Shown here: piece after piece, positions 1 to 6,805 of the stretch
How the letters are laid out: each line of letters begins with the position of its first letter
Numbering within the stretch: position 1 is the first letter of the stretch
NCBI GenBank assembly: GCA_938038825.1
Contig: CALHST010000014.1
Location: 1 to 9,317, forward strand
DNA from: an uncultured Paracoccaceae bacterium
Lineage (GTDB): Bacteria; Pseudomonadota; Alphaproteobacteria; Rhodobacterales; Rhodobacteraceae
Length of the DNA stretch: 9,317 bases
Direction of reading: 5' to 3'
Notes under the pieces: generated by a model
Database searches by the model: none
What the model saw: only the letters and a program-made list of their open reading frames with translations
What the model was told of the DNA's origin: nothing
Program-made: the position numbers and the translations under genes

Positions 1-137
1 TCGGCCTAGACCAAGGATGCATTTAAGGTGGGCAAAGAGCATTTCGACCTTCTTTCGCAGCTTTGTCGAGGCGTTGTACTAGGGGGGCGGATGTCGCGGG
101 CTTCTTCGTCCTCTGCGCGGGTGATCTTGCGGGCATC
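1..137 (-). pseudogene. IS1182-like transposase C-terminal remnant, frameshifted
   Basis: Read on the minus strand, about 137-54 encodes ARKITRAEDEEARDIR followed by TTPRQSCER. After a one-base frame change near 48 the sequence continues as RKKVEMLFAHLKCILGLGR to the window edge. RKKVEMLFAHLKRIL with a following LRLRG is the signature of the C-terminal part of IS1182-type DDE transposases, and the ARKI..EARDI...QSCER stretch resembles the residues normally just upstream of it. The frame change, and the absence of the catalytic core (the sequence upstream is primase-like), show a dead fragment. The 3' end and any terminal inverted repeat would lie left of position 1. The family assignment is from memory of the motif; the frameshift is seen directly. 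Confidence 0.72.
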
Positions 138-1368
138 GGCGGCCACCCTCCGGGATCTGTACATCGAATGGGCACAACATCGGACACCGCCAAATGCCAT
201 CATCCGGACCTCGGATTTCCAACTTATAGTTCCCGGTGAATGTCCGCTTGAAGTATGGGGGGAAGGCCACGAAATCAGAATGCAGGTTGCGCACCAACAT
301 TTCGTCGCCGCCCGTCATTTCTTTGAGCTTTTGTTCCTGCAGGCGCTCGCCTTGTTCTGGTTCGTTTATGATAGCCGCACGCGCGCCAATCAGCCGCATT
401 AAATCCAGTGTTGAATCTGATCCTGACTTCCGGTTCTTGCCCGTCAGGCTTTCGATGCGCACCATCGTCGCATGATCGCCCATCATGCGGCGCATAAGGC
501 CCGCCAAAAGCGATTTCCCATTGGCCCCTATGCCATACATGTATAGGAATTTTTGAACCGGCAGAGCGGTCATAGACAAGCCAAACCACCTTTGCAAAAA
601 TTCGCGCATCTTGGGGTCAGGCTGAACTCTCTCAAGGAAGGCATCAAATCGTGGACACGTCGCATCCGGGTCATATTTAACGGGCGTCATCTTAGTGATG
701 TATTGTGTACGGTTTCGACCCGGAATTGTTACAAAGCGCTCATGGGGCAACAGCGTCATAGACGCATGCTTCCCCGCCCCCTCGTCTGCAGAATTTATGA
801 CAGTGAACCGCAAAAGCCCGGTTTCCGTGTTGACCGTCAGCGGATCCGCATCAAGATCCTCGACATCGCGGTGAAGGCTGGTGACGGCCTCGCCCAGCAA
901 ATTCTTTACCGCGTTCGAGTTGCCCGCAGATCTGGAGAATGTCTTGTGCCGTTGTCGGGTTGACCCTCTGCCACAAAGTTCTGCGTTAAGGCGATCCTTT
1001 TCAGACTTCAATTCATGAAGTTTTTCCGCCCGTTCGCCGTCGGGCAAATCCGCATGTACCTTGTCGAAATTAAGTAGTTCCAGCCGGATCGTTTCAACCC
1101 GTTCAACGCGCCGCTTTTCCACAGGCGACAATTGAACGTAAGGGATTTCCTTTTCGACACGCTCATGGATCGTTTGCGCCAGTTGACGCACCATAATTCC
1201 GTCTGGATCTAGCTTCCAACGGCGACCGTCCCAAGTGTGCCAACCGACACACGGTACGTACATGGCCCATTCACCGCAATAAAGCGCGAAACGAAGACCA
1301 TTCCCTGTGTCGTTTAGCGGGTGCAACACGCCCTTTTCCTCTAAGCGCGGATCAGGCGATAAGAACAA
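79..1368 (-). pseudogene. phage/plasmid P4-D5 type primase-helicase, truncated at both ends
   Basis: The 429-codon frame opens with TTG at 1368 and ends at the TAG at 79-81. Residues 12-60 (PLNDTGNGLRFALY, then WDGRRW) resemble the N-terminal domain of phage P4/D5 family primases. The superfamily 3 helicase core follows: Walker A GIGANGKS at 279-286, a Walker B-like IINEP at 333-337, and the motif C region FKRTFTGN at 373-380. DDGIWR-C-PML-CPFDVQIPE at 389-407 matches the family's DDGIWRR..LVPFDVQIP, with the second Arg now Cys. After residue 407 (about position 148) similarity stops and the frame runs through transposase-derived sequence. Relatives are usually well over 550 residues, so the C-terminal part is missing. 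A TGA stop directly precedes the TTG, and GTG in EKGVLHPL is an alternative start, so the N-terminus is also suspect. In a living phage this protein would prime and unwind replicating DNA; here it is probably non-functional. Confidence 0.8.
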
Positions 1369-1469
1369 TCACTCAAACACAGATCTGCTACACCAACCAA
1401 ATCCTGCAGCACGTCCAATGCATCACCATGATAAGGCGCGACCGGTCCGATCTGTGCGACGTCATTCAT
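1341..1469 (-). pseudogene. DNA methyltransferase N-terminal fragment (phage type)
   Basis: An ATG at 1469 opens a 42-codon frame, too short for most gene callers, ending at the TAG at 1341-1343 inside the start of the primase frame. It contains YHGDALDVLQDL, then GVADLCLSDCSYRLI. Phage and Rhodobacteraceae amino-methyltransferases typically read YxGDALxVLxxLPxGxADLxxTDPPYRLTSGG, so the fragment aligns from its start through catalytic motif IV. That motif, DPPY in active enzymes, has become DCSY, and the rest of the gene is gone. The frame overlaps the primase remnant by 28 bases, and a deletion probably joined the two genes. No activity is expected. The match is a recalled consensus, not a database hit. 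Confidence 0.62.
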
Positions 1470-1481
1470 CGCTGACACCAA

Positions 1482-1524
1482 AGAAAAAAGGCCGCAATCC
1501 GAAGGAAGAACCCAGATCGCGGCC
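1482..1524 (-). terminator. strong rho-independent terminator
   Basis: On the minus strand GGCCGCGATC (1524-1515) pairs with GATTGCGGCC (1499-1490), nine of ten positions Watson-Crick and one A-C mismatch, around a 15-base loop. It is followed by a U-rich tract TTTTTTCTT (1489-1481). The T-run lies only on the minus-strand exit, so it stops leftward transcription. It begins 10 bases after the stop of the 37-codon frame at 1535-1648 and shields the methyltransferase/primase remnants from transcripts coming from the tRNA side. Confidence 0.8.
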
Positions 1525-1534
1525 AGTTACGTGT

Positions 1535-1648
1535 TCAACGATCGACGTAGGATGCAGGTCTCGAATGCAGGTCGTCACACGGTCTGCGAAAGGCCGTTGA
1601 TGCGTTGCTTGCCGAAAGCGGAACATAATCACTCGAGACCGTGTCCAT
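1535..1648 (-). CDS. possible 37-residue small ORF or gene tail
   Basis: The frame begins with ATG at 1648 and ends at TGA 1535-1537. It encodes a short polar peptide starting MDTVSSDYVPLSASNAS and ending HSRPASYVDR. I do not recognise a family. The frame is open upstream only to a TAA at 1682-1684, and no clear ribosome binding site precedes the ATG. What favours a real gene end is the strong terminator 10 bases after the stop. It also contains a 9-bp inverted repeat (ACACGGTCT at 1577-1585, AGACCGTGT at 1636-1644); the same region ends in a direct repeat of ATGCAGGTC at 1551 and 1565. It could be the tail of a deleted phage or island gene, or simply chance. Confidence 0.25.
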   Translation of the reverse strand: MDTVSSDYVPLSASNASTAFRRPCDDLHSRPASYVDR

Positions 1649-1832
1649 TTTGGCGCACGTTAAACCGTCGACCTCAGAAATTTACGCCCAAGCGGCAGAC
1701 CGTCAGCGCCTAGTGGCACGAGCCATCGCGTCGATATCAAATGTGCGGAATTAACCCAAAAGTGCCCCCGATCCTAATTTTTCGGGACGATCTCCTGATT
1801 TAATGCGGAAAAACAACAACTTAAAGCCGTGT
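1649..1832. other. non-coding spacer between tRNA-Leu 3' end and phage debris
   Basis: I find no supportable gene on either strand. Just after the tRNA, minus-strand CAACA (1832-1828), a short loop and TGTTG (1817-1813), then a T-run, could form a weak tRNA terminator. The segment 1741-1806 has GTGCGGAATTAACCC and, further on, ATGCGGAAAAAC, vaguely similar motifs that might be an old insertion-sequence end, but no transposase is nearby. An integrase gene, expected beside a tRNA-borne att site, is not seen. Confidence 0.5.
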
Positions 1833-1918
1833 TGGTACCCAAGGCCGGACTCGAACCGGCACGCCCGTTAAGGCGGGGGATTTTGAATCCCCTGCGTCTA
1901 CCATTCCGCCACTTGGGC
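1833..1918 (-). tRNA. tRNA-Leu (anticodon CAA), CCA encoded
   Basis: The minus strand gives an 86-base class II tRNA. The acceptor arm GCCCAAG pairs with CTTGGGT (first pair G-U). The D arm contains GGTAGA and the anticodon stem GGGGA/TCCCC surrounds loop TTCAAAA with anticodon CAA at 1885-1883. A long variable arm CGCC/GGCG is diagnostic for Leu or Ser, and the T arm is GCCGG TTCGAGT CCGGC. Discriminator A and an encoded CCA end at 1833. It decodes UUG. Leu tRNA 3' ends are frequent phage and island integration sites, and the phage remnants to the left begin at this gene's 3' end, fitting that role. Confidence 0.96.
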
Positions 1919-2009
1919 ACAATGCGACTCACTTAACGCCACTCGGCGGCGGCGTCCAGACCAAGTTGTCACCTTGACGCGTCTTGCGTGTCATGATCGA
2001 AACAGCGCC

Positions 2010-2588
2010 ATGTTACGTGCGCTTTATGACTGGACTTTGTCCATGGCCAATCACCCCCATGCGTTGTGGGTTTTGGCACTTGTTTCCTTTGTGGAAAGCT
2101 CTTTTTTTCCGATTCCCCCGGACGTCATCATGATCCCCATGATCATCGCTGCACCGCACCGTGCATTTGTAATCGCGGGCACGGCGCTGGTGGCGTCTGT
2201 ATTGGGTGGACTGTTTGGATATGGCATTGGCGCGTTGGCCTATGATTCAGTCGGGCAACCGATTCTGGCAGCACTGGGCAAGGCCGAGTCGATGGAGGCC
2301 TTTAACGTCCGGTTCAACGACTTCGGCTTCTGGGCCGTCTTAACCGCAGGCGTGACGCCGTTTCCTTATAAGGTCATCACAATCATGTCCGGATGGACCG
2401 GAATGCCTTTGGGCACTTTTCTTGTCACATCCATCATCGCACGTGGGATCCGCTTTTTCCTGGTGGCGTTTTTGTTGTGGAAGTTTGGCGCGCCAATCCG
2501 TGACTTTATCGAAAAACGCTTGGGGCTGATGTTCATCCTGTTTGTTCTGGTCCTGTTCGGAGGGTTTGCGGCGGTCAGTTTCCTATGA
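2010..2588 (+). CDS. YqaA/DedA (VTT-domain) inner-membrane protein
   Basis: The gene encodes 192 residues of a strongly hydrophobic protein matching the YqaA branch of the DedA/VTT family. These are inner-membrane proteins related to eukaryotic VMP1/TMEM41, implicated in membrane homeostasis and possibly lipid transport. Diagnostic stretches are VESSFFPIPPDVIMIPMI near residues 29-46, the GGLFGYGIG segment, the re-entrant AGVTPFPYKVITIMSG near 113-128, and ARGIRFFLVAFLLWKFG. The last helix ends at the C-terminus, FGGFAAVSFL. I chose ATG 2010 because relatives begin MLRALYDWTL; the frame also has a TTG at 1974 with no support. No clear ribosome binding site is visible. The stop overlaps the dsbB start by four bases (ATGA), so both are likely cotranscribed and translationally coupled. 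Functional detail is inference from family. Confidence 0.88.
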   Translation: MLRALYDWTLSMANHPHALWVLALVSFVESSFFPIPPDVIMIPMIIAAPHRAFVIAGTALVASVLGGLFGYGIGALAYDSVGQPILAALGKAESMEAFNVRFNDFGFWAVLTAGVTPFPYKVITIMSGWTGMPLGTFLVTSIIARGIRFFLVAFLLWKFGAPIRDFIEKRLGLMFILFVLVLFGGFAAVSFL

Positions 2589-3055
2589 GCGCGCGCCAAT
2601 ATATCCTGACGGCTGCGACGGGCTCTGCCGCCTTGCTTGGCGCTGCGTTTTTGTTTCAGACTCTGGGCTGGGCCCCGTGCAAAATGTGTTTGTGGCAACG
2701 ATGGCCACATGTCGCAGCGATTGGTGTCGGCATTGCCTGCCTTGCTCTTGGCCCATCTCGCGCGCTTGCCCTTCTTGGGGGGCTTGCAGCCCTGACGACC
2801 GCAGGCATTGCCGCGTTTCACTCTGGCGTTGAACGAAAATGGTGGGACGGCCCGGCGTCTTGTTCGGGTACAGGGAGCGGCTTGGAGTCTCTTAGTGCAG
2901 CGGATTTGGTACCCGGCGCATCAGATGCCCCCGCGTTGGTCCTGTGCGATACGCTCACGCCATTCTTGTTTGGCTTGACCATGGCAAATTGGAATATGAT
3001 TGCATCCCTGCTGCTCGCCGCACTTTGGGTTGCTGCGTTCAGGCGCGTTTCTTAG
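2585..3055 (+). CDS. dsbB: disulfide bond formation protein B (DsbB family)
   Basis: This 156-residue four-helix inner-membrane protein would reoxidise the periplasmic thiol oxidase DsbA and pass electrons to quinone. The first redox pair is C32-x-x-C35 in PCKMCLWQRWPH, the classic first periplasmic loop and following helix of DsbB. The second pair is C93 (PASCSG) and C121 (VLCD) in the second periplasmic loop, which also has the typical GxERKWWDGP lead-in. The gene has no ribosome binding site of its own at useful distance; its ATG overlaps the upstream stop as ATGA, implying coupled translation with the YqaA gene. Its last 17 bases overlap the 3' end of the convergent Lrp/AsnC gene. Length and cysteine positions fit a complete, active protein. 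Confidence 0.93.
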   Translation: MSARQYILTAATGSAALLGAAFLFQTLGWAPCKMCLWQRWPHVAAIGVGIACLALGPSRALALLGGLAALTTAGIAAFHSGVERKWWDGPASCSGTGSGLESLSAADLVPGASDAPALVLCDTLTPFLFGLTMANWNMIASLLLAALWVAAFRRVS

Positions 3056-3464
3056 TCGATAACAACAAAGACGTCTCACTGGCGGTCACACCGTCAATTT
3101 CGCGTATCCGGTTTAGCGTCTGATCAAAGATTTCAAGCGTATCCACCCCAATTTCGACGATCACGTCCCAACGACCGTTGGTTGAGTGAACCCCACGCAG
3201 TTCTTTCATCCCTTGAAGTTGACGCAGAATTTTGGGGGTGCCACGCCCCGCGATCTCGATCATCATCAACCCTCTGACAGGGTTTTCAGCGACGTCATCT
3301 TTCAGGACAACAGAAAAGCCAACGATTTCACCGCTGGTTTGCAGCCGTTCCATGCGCACACGCACTGTGGTGCGCGACACTCCCAATTGAGACGCCAGTT
3401 CTGATACGGAAGCCCGCGCATTTGCGCGCAACGTGGCAATGAGTTGCCTGTCCAATCCGTCCAT
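3039..3464 (-). CDS. Lrp/AsnC family transcriptional regulator
   Basis: This is a 141-residue regulator. Residues 1-45 (MDGLDRQLIATLRANARASV, then LASQLGVSRTTVRVRMERL) form the AsnC-type winged helix-turn-helix, with the recognition helix around 30-40. Residues 65-137 form the RAM ligand-sensing and oligomerisation domain, including TNGRWDVIVEIGVDT and a C-terminal ETSLLLSTKK. ATG 3464 was preferred over the adjacent TTG at 3467. It is divergent from rocF-ocd across a 112-base gap holding two palindromes, so it most likely senses an amino acid such as arginine or ornithine and controls that operon and itself. The ligand is inferred from position only. Its 3' end overlaps dsbB by 17 bases. Confidence 0.9.
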   Translation of the reverse strand: MDGLDRQLIATLRANARASVSELASQLGVSRTTVRVRMERLQTSGEIVGFSVVLKDDVAENPVRGLMMIEIAGRGTPKILRQLQGMKELRGVHSTNGRWDVIVEIGVDTLEIFDQTLNRIREIDGVTASETSLLLSTKKRA

Positions 3465-3474
3465 CAAGTGTATC

Positions 3475-3509
3475 CAATATGATCAATTGCGATGCAAATT
3501 GCGCAATTT
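3475..3509. promoter_or_regulatory. candidate Lrp/AsnC operator, two phased palindromes
   Basis: A perfect 14-bp palindrome AAATTGCGCAATTT lies at 3496-3509 and an imperfect one, CAATATGATCAATTG, at 3475-3489. Their centres are about 20 bp apart, close to two helical turns, so both face the same side of the DNA. They fall in the divergent spacer between the regulator and rocF. Lrp/AsnC proteins bind AT-flanked dyads as multimers on phased sites, which fits. Binding itself is inference. Confidence 0.55.
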
Positions 3510-3576
3510 ATCGTCTATCATAGTACACAAAAAGAGCAATCCTAAGAGCACGAGCAAAACAGCACGAGGGTTTTTG

Positions 3577-4497
3577 ATGCAAAATGTTATCTTGATCGGC
3601 GCTCCGGTGGATTGCGGCAAACGTAGTTTGGGATGTTTGATGGGGCCGGATGCGTACCGCGCGGCTGGATTGCCGGACGCCCTGCGCAGCTTGGGGCACC
3701 ATGTGGAAGATCGTGGAAACCTGAAACCTGCAGAGCACACAGCAGACGCTCCAGATGCGTTTTTGCATAAACTGAACGAAACGATTGGCTGGACCAAACG
3801 TTTGATCGCTGCGGCAGAGGCAGAAATGTCGAATGGACTGCCACTCTTTTTGGGGGGCGATCATGCGTTGGCTCTTGGGACGATCCCCGGTGTCGCATCC
3901 TTTGCGGCCAAGGCAAAGCGTCCTTTGTTTGTCCTTTGGCTGGATGCCCATACTGATTTTCACACGCTCGAAACAACAGATAGCGGCAATTTGCACGGAA
4001 CACCTGTCGGCTATTTTACCGGCCGCGCGGGCTTTGACGGGTTTCCAGAACTGTCCGCAACGGTTCCCCTTGATCAGATTTGCATGATGGGGCTGCGCTC
4101 TGTTGATCCGTCCGAACGACAGGCCCTGGAAGGCAGCGCCATGGTGCGCCATGACATGCGCACGATTGATGAAATTGGCATCGCACGCCCTTTACAGTCC
4201 TTTCTTGATACAGTGCAGGCGGCAAACGGGATGCTGCACGTGTCCTTGGATGTCGATTTCCTTGACCCCGCGCATGCGCCCGGTGTTGGCACAACAGTTC
4301 CCGGAGGCGCCACTGTCCGCGAAGCGCATCTGATCATGGAAATGGTGCATGACAGTGGCCTGATGACCTCTATGGATCTGGTGGAGTTGAACCCATTTCT
4401 CGACAATCGGGGCCAGACCGCACACCTAATGGTGGATCTTGTCGCGTCGGCCCTTGGCCGTACAGTCTTTGATCGCCCAACAGAGGCCCGCCAATGA
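3577..4497 (+). CDS. rocF: arginase
   Basis: The 306-residue enzyme hydrolyses L-arginine to ornithine and urea in the cytoplasm using two Mn ions. All ureohydrolase metal motifs are present: GGDHALALG at 93-101, DAHTDFHT at 123-130 and SLDVDFLDP at 223-231. The conserved late segment DLVELNPFLD, with E270, is also there. N-terminal residues ILIGAPVDCGKRSLGC are typical of arginases rather than agmatinases. ATG 3577 has a GAGGG ribosome binding site at 3566-3570; an in-frame start 48 codons earlier would run through the operator and is rejected. It overlaps ocd by four bases. Together they route arginine to proline, releasing urea and ammonia as nitrogen. Control by the divergent Lrp/AsnC protein is likely. 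Length matches the family. Confidence 0.94.
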   Translation: MQNVILIGAPVDCGKRSLGCLMGPDAYRAAGLPDALRSLGHHVEDRGNLKPAEHTADAPDAFLHKLNETIGWTKRLIAAAEAEMSNGLPLFLGGDHALALGTIPGVASFAAKAKRPLFVLWLDAHTDFHTLETTDSGNLHGTPVGYFTGRAGFDGFPELSATVPLDQICMMGLRSVDPSERQALEGSAMVRHDMRTIDEIGIARPLQSFLDTVQAANGMLHVSLDVDFLDPAHAPGVGTTVPGGATVREAHLIMEMVHDSGLMTSMDLVELNPFLDNRGQTAHLMVDLVASALGRTVFDRPTEARQ

Positions 4498-5543
4498 CCC
4501 TGCTTCCGTCTGAAAAAGCCCTTGTTCCGTTTGTTTCTGTGGATCACATGATGCAGTTGATTCACCACATTGGTCTTCCGACGATGCTGCGTGAAATGGC
4601 TGACTATATCCACGCAGACTTTCTGCGCTGGGACAGCTTTGACAAAACGCCCCGCGTGGCCAGCCACAGCCCCGTCGGCGTGATCGAATTGATGCCCACA
4701 TCAGATGGCGAAGCCTATGGGTTCAAATATGTTAACGGGCACCCCAAGAACACAGCGGAAGGTTTGCAAACCGTCACGGCTTTTGGCCTGTTGGCAGATG
4801 TCGCGACAGGCTACCCTGTGTTGCTGACAGAAATGACCTTGCTAACCGCTTTGCGGACTGCGGCCACATCTGCGATGGTGGCACGGGAATTAGCCCCCAA
4901 TAACGCCAAGGTCATGGCGATGATTGGCAATGGTGCACAGTCTGAATTTCAAACCCTTGCGATGCAGGAATTAGTAGGCATCCAAGAGGTACGTCTCTTT
5001 GACACGGATCCCCAAGCCACCGCAAAATGTGCGAAAAACCTGGAGCGTACTGGGTTAACTATCACCCCCTGCAATACTCCAGAAGACGCAATCCAAGGCG
5101 CACAGATCTTGACCACATGCACCGCCGACAAACGAAATGCGACCATCCTGAGGGGCAACATGGTTGGCGCCGGTGTGCATATCAACGCGATTGGGGGCGA
5201 TTGCCCCGGCAAAACGGAAATCGCGGCAGATATTCTGCATCGCTCGGACATTTTTGTGGAATTCCCGCCCCAAACCCGCATCGAAGGGGATATCCAACAG
5301 CTGGCCGATGACCATCCCGTCACCGAGATTTGGAAGGTTCTGACAGGTGGCGACTCTGGGCGCACCTCTGCGGATCAAATCACGCTGTTTGACAGTGTCG
5401 GCTTCGCGATCGAGGATTTTTCTGCCTTGCGCTACATCCGCGACAAGATCGTCGGAACGCCCTACTCCACGCCGCTTGATATGTTGGCTGACCCGGATGA
5501 TCCCCGTGATTTATTTGGCATGTTACACCGCGCAAAGCCTTAA
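4494..5543 (+). CDS. ocd: ornithine cyclodeaminase
   Basis: This 349-residue NAD-dependent enzyme of the OCD/mu-crystallin family converts L-ornithine to L-proline and ammonia. Substrate-site residues appear in FKYVNGHPKN (K78 region) and the R121 region of TALRTAATSA. The Rossmann dinucleotide motif is MIGNGAQSEFQ (143-153), with an acidic end of strand two at LFDTD. INAIGGDCPGKTE at 230-242 is the hallmark of true ornithine cyclodeaminases; its Asp is the proposed catalytic residue in the Pseudomonas putida enzyme, which favours this over alanine dehydrogenase or other relatives. The ATG overlaps the rocF stop (ATGA) and has AGAGG at 4482-4486. Full length. Confidence 0.94.
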   Translation: MTLLPSEKALVPFVSVDHMMQLIHHIGLPTMLREMADYIHADFLRWDSFDKTPRVASHSPVGVIELMPTSDGEAYGFKYVNGHPKNTAEGLQTVTAFGLLADVATGYPVLLTEMTLLTALRTAATSAMVARELAPNNAKVMAMIGNGAQSEFQTLAMQELVGIQEVRLFDTDPQATAKCAKNLERTGLTITPCNTPEDAIQGAQILTTCTADKRNATILRGNMVGAGVHINAIGGDCPGKTEIAADILHRSDIFVEFPPQTRIEGDIQQLADDHPVTEIWKVLTGGDSGRTSADQITLFDSVGFAIEDFSALRYIRDKIVGTPYSTPLDMLADPDDPRDLFGMLHRAKP

Positions 5544-5588
5544 GGGATCGAACACTGCTGAGCGTACGCACCAGACAAAATGTGTCAT

Positions 5589-5601
5589 GCGCCGAAGGCG
5601 C
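5589..5601. terminator. weak hairpin between convergent ocd and monooxygenase
   Basis: GCGCC (5589-5593) and GGCGC (5597-5601) form a 5-bp hairpin with a three-base loop in the 72-base gap between two genes that face each other. No run of T follows closely on either strand, so it may be a weak or rho-assisted stop, or nothing. Confidence 0.25.
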
Positions 5602-5615
5602 CCCGTTTGATAACG

Positions 5616-6734
5616 TTATGGAACAGCAAGGGTCGCGTCATATCCATAGACCCATTCAAGGCGGCGCGCCAAAGCGCCGGCACCCAAGGTCAAAACGGCC
5701 TGCGCCCCCCACGCCAAGGGTTTGGCCAAGTGAAACCGCCATGCGTTTCCATCCGCCAAGCCAACGACTTGGCGCGCGCGGTCTTGGCGCAGCGCTTGGT
5801 ATTGTGCCAATGCGGCCTCTACGTCGCGGGACGCCGAAAGGGTTGCCCCTAAGACCACAGCGTCTTCCAAGGCCAAACAGGCCCCTTGCGCCATAAATGG
5901 CAGCGTCGGATGCGCCGCATCCCCCAGCAAAACAGAGCGATCGCGCGACCACCTTTGAGCGACAGGGCGGGCATGCAGCGCCCATATATTTACCTCGTGG
6001 GTCTCTGCAATCATGTTCCCAACAACGCCGCCAAATTGGGAAAACCGGTCTTGAAACTCCGTGGGATCCCCTGCCACGCGCCAACCTTCTTGCGTCCAAT
6101 CGGTGCGTTCTTCGATGGCCACAACGTTCATCACAGACCCACCCCGCAAAGGATAGGACACAACATGTGCCGCGCGTCCCATAGACACCACAGCAGACGC
6201 CGTACCGCCCTGCCCGTTCCAAGGGATCAATGCGCGCCATGCCACATGGCCCGTGAAATACGGCGTCGACTCGCAGTCCATGTCTGCGCGCCAATGACTG
6301 CGTGCGCCATCGGCCGCTACAATCAAATCCGCCTGAATTGATCCCGGTGCCGCGATCACTTCGAACTCAAAAGCCACCGACAAAGCTTGCGCGCGTTTGA
6401 CAAGCAAACCCAGAAGATCAGCCCGATGCATGTACCACGTCGGCCCTGCCGCTGGCGGCGGGATCTGCGTGACATGCCGCCCTTTGGCACCATCGCGAAA
6501 GACAGTACCCGTTGATAACGTCGCTGCAGGATGTGCCCCGCCATCCACGACACCCAAAGCGACCAAGGCTTTGCGACCATTGGCGCTGATCTGCAGCCCT
6601 GCACCCACATCTTCAAACTTGGCGGCTCGTTCCAACACCCGAACTGTTGCGCCCGCTTGCGCCAATGCAATGGCCGCAGCAACGCCGCCGATTCCCGCGC
6701 CAACAACAACAACATTCAGATCCGATACAGTCAT
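5616..6734 (-). CDS. FAD-dependent monooxygenase, salicylate hydroxylase-like
   Basis: This 372-residue class A flavoprotein monooxygenase has the FAD-binding dinucleotide motif VVVVGAGIGG (GxGxxG at 12-17), LERAAKFEDVGAGLQISANG (35-54) and the DG motif VAADGARSH (139-147). The GD motif LLGDAAHPTLPFMAQGACLALEDA at 269-292 is typical of salicylate 1-monooxygenase and related aromatic hydroxylases that use NAD(P)H and oxygen. The stretch before the DG motif looks about 15-20 residues shorter than in relatives, so the substrate domain is slightly reduced. ATG 6734 was chosen because the FAD motif starts seven residues later; an upstream in-frame start would lie in the dksA terminator. An AGG about nine bases upstream is a weak ribosome binding site. 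The substrate cannot be told from sequence; no catabolic genes adjoin it. A conserved neighbour of dksA in relatives, as I recall. Confidence 0.87.
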   Translation of the reverse strand: MTVSDLNVVVVGAGIGGVAAAIALAQAGATVRVLERAAKFEDVGAGLQISANGRKALVALGVVDGGAHPAATLSTGTVFRDGAKGRHVTQIPPPAAGPTWYMHRADLLGLLVKRAQALSVAFEFEVIAAPGSIQADLIVAADGARSHWRADMDCESTPYFTGHVAWRALIPWNGQGGTASAVVSMGRAAHVVSYPLRGGSVMNVVAIEERTDWTQEGWRVAGDPTEFQDRFSQFGGVVGNMIAETHEVNIWALHARPVAQRWSRDRSVLLGDAAHPTLPFMAQGACLALEDAVVLGATLSASRDVEAALAQYQALRQDRARQVVGLADGNAWRFHLAKPLAWGAQAVLTLGAGALARRLEWVYGYDATLAVP

Positions 6735-6751
6735 TTGCACACCTGACAAAG

Positions 6752-6784
6752 AAAAAGCGCCGAAGCCAAGGCCCGGCGCTTTTT
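6752..6784 (-). terminator. perfect-stem rho-independent terminator of dksA
   Basis: AAAAAGCGCCG (6752-6762) is the exact inverse of CGGCGCTTTTT (6774-6784), with an 11-base loop. On the minus strand it is a GC stem ending in a T-run, 22 bases after the dksA stop. Being symmetrical it can also end plus-strand transcripts. It leaves only 17 bases before the monooxygenase ATG at 6734. Confidence 0.9.
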
Positions 6785-6805
6785 GCACTTCAATCCCCGG
6801 GACCT

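Noticed and set aside
1307..1713. Two plus-strand open frames (97 and 60 codons) over the phage debris
   Set aside because: They have no recognisable motifs, overlap the minus-strand remnants and the terminator, and are rich in Arg/Pro as expected of antisense frames in GC-rich DNA.
1741..1810. Motifs GTGCGGAATTAACCC and ATGCGGAAAAAC as possible IS21-like ends
   Set aside because: Similarity between the two is weak, no transposase or target duplication is visible, and I could not recall a specific element with certainty.
1974..2009. TTG start 12 codons upstream for the YqaA gene
   Set aside because: The added residues do not resemble relatives, which begin MLRALYDWTL, and no ribosome binding site precedes the TTG.
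2366..2821. Minus-strand 151-codon frame across the YqaA and dsbB genes
   Set aside because: It is antisense to two genes with clear family motifs and its product is a basic, low-complexity translation with no domain.
3433..3576. 48-residue N-terminal extension of arginase
   Set aside because: It would overlap the regulator gene and operator; ATG 3577 has a proper ribosome binding site and starts right at the conserved first strand.
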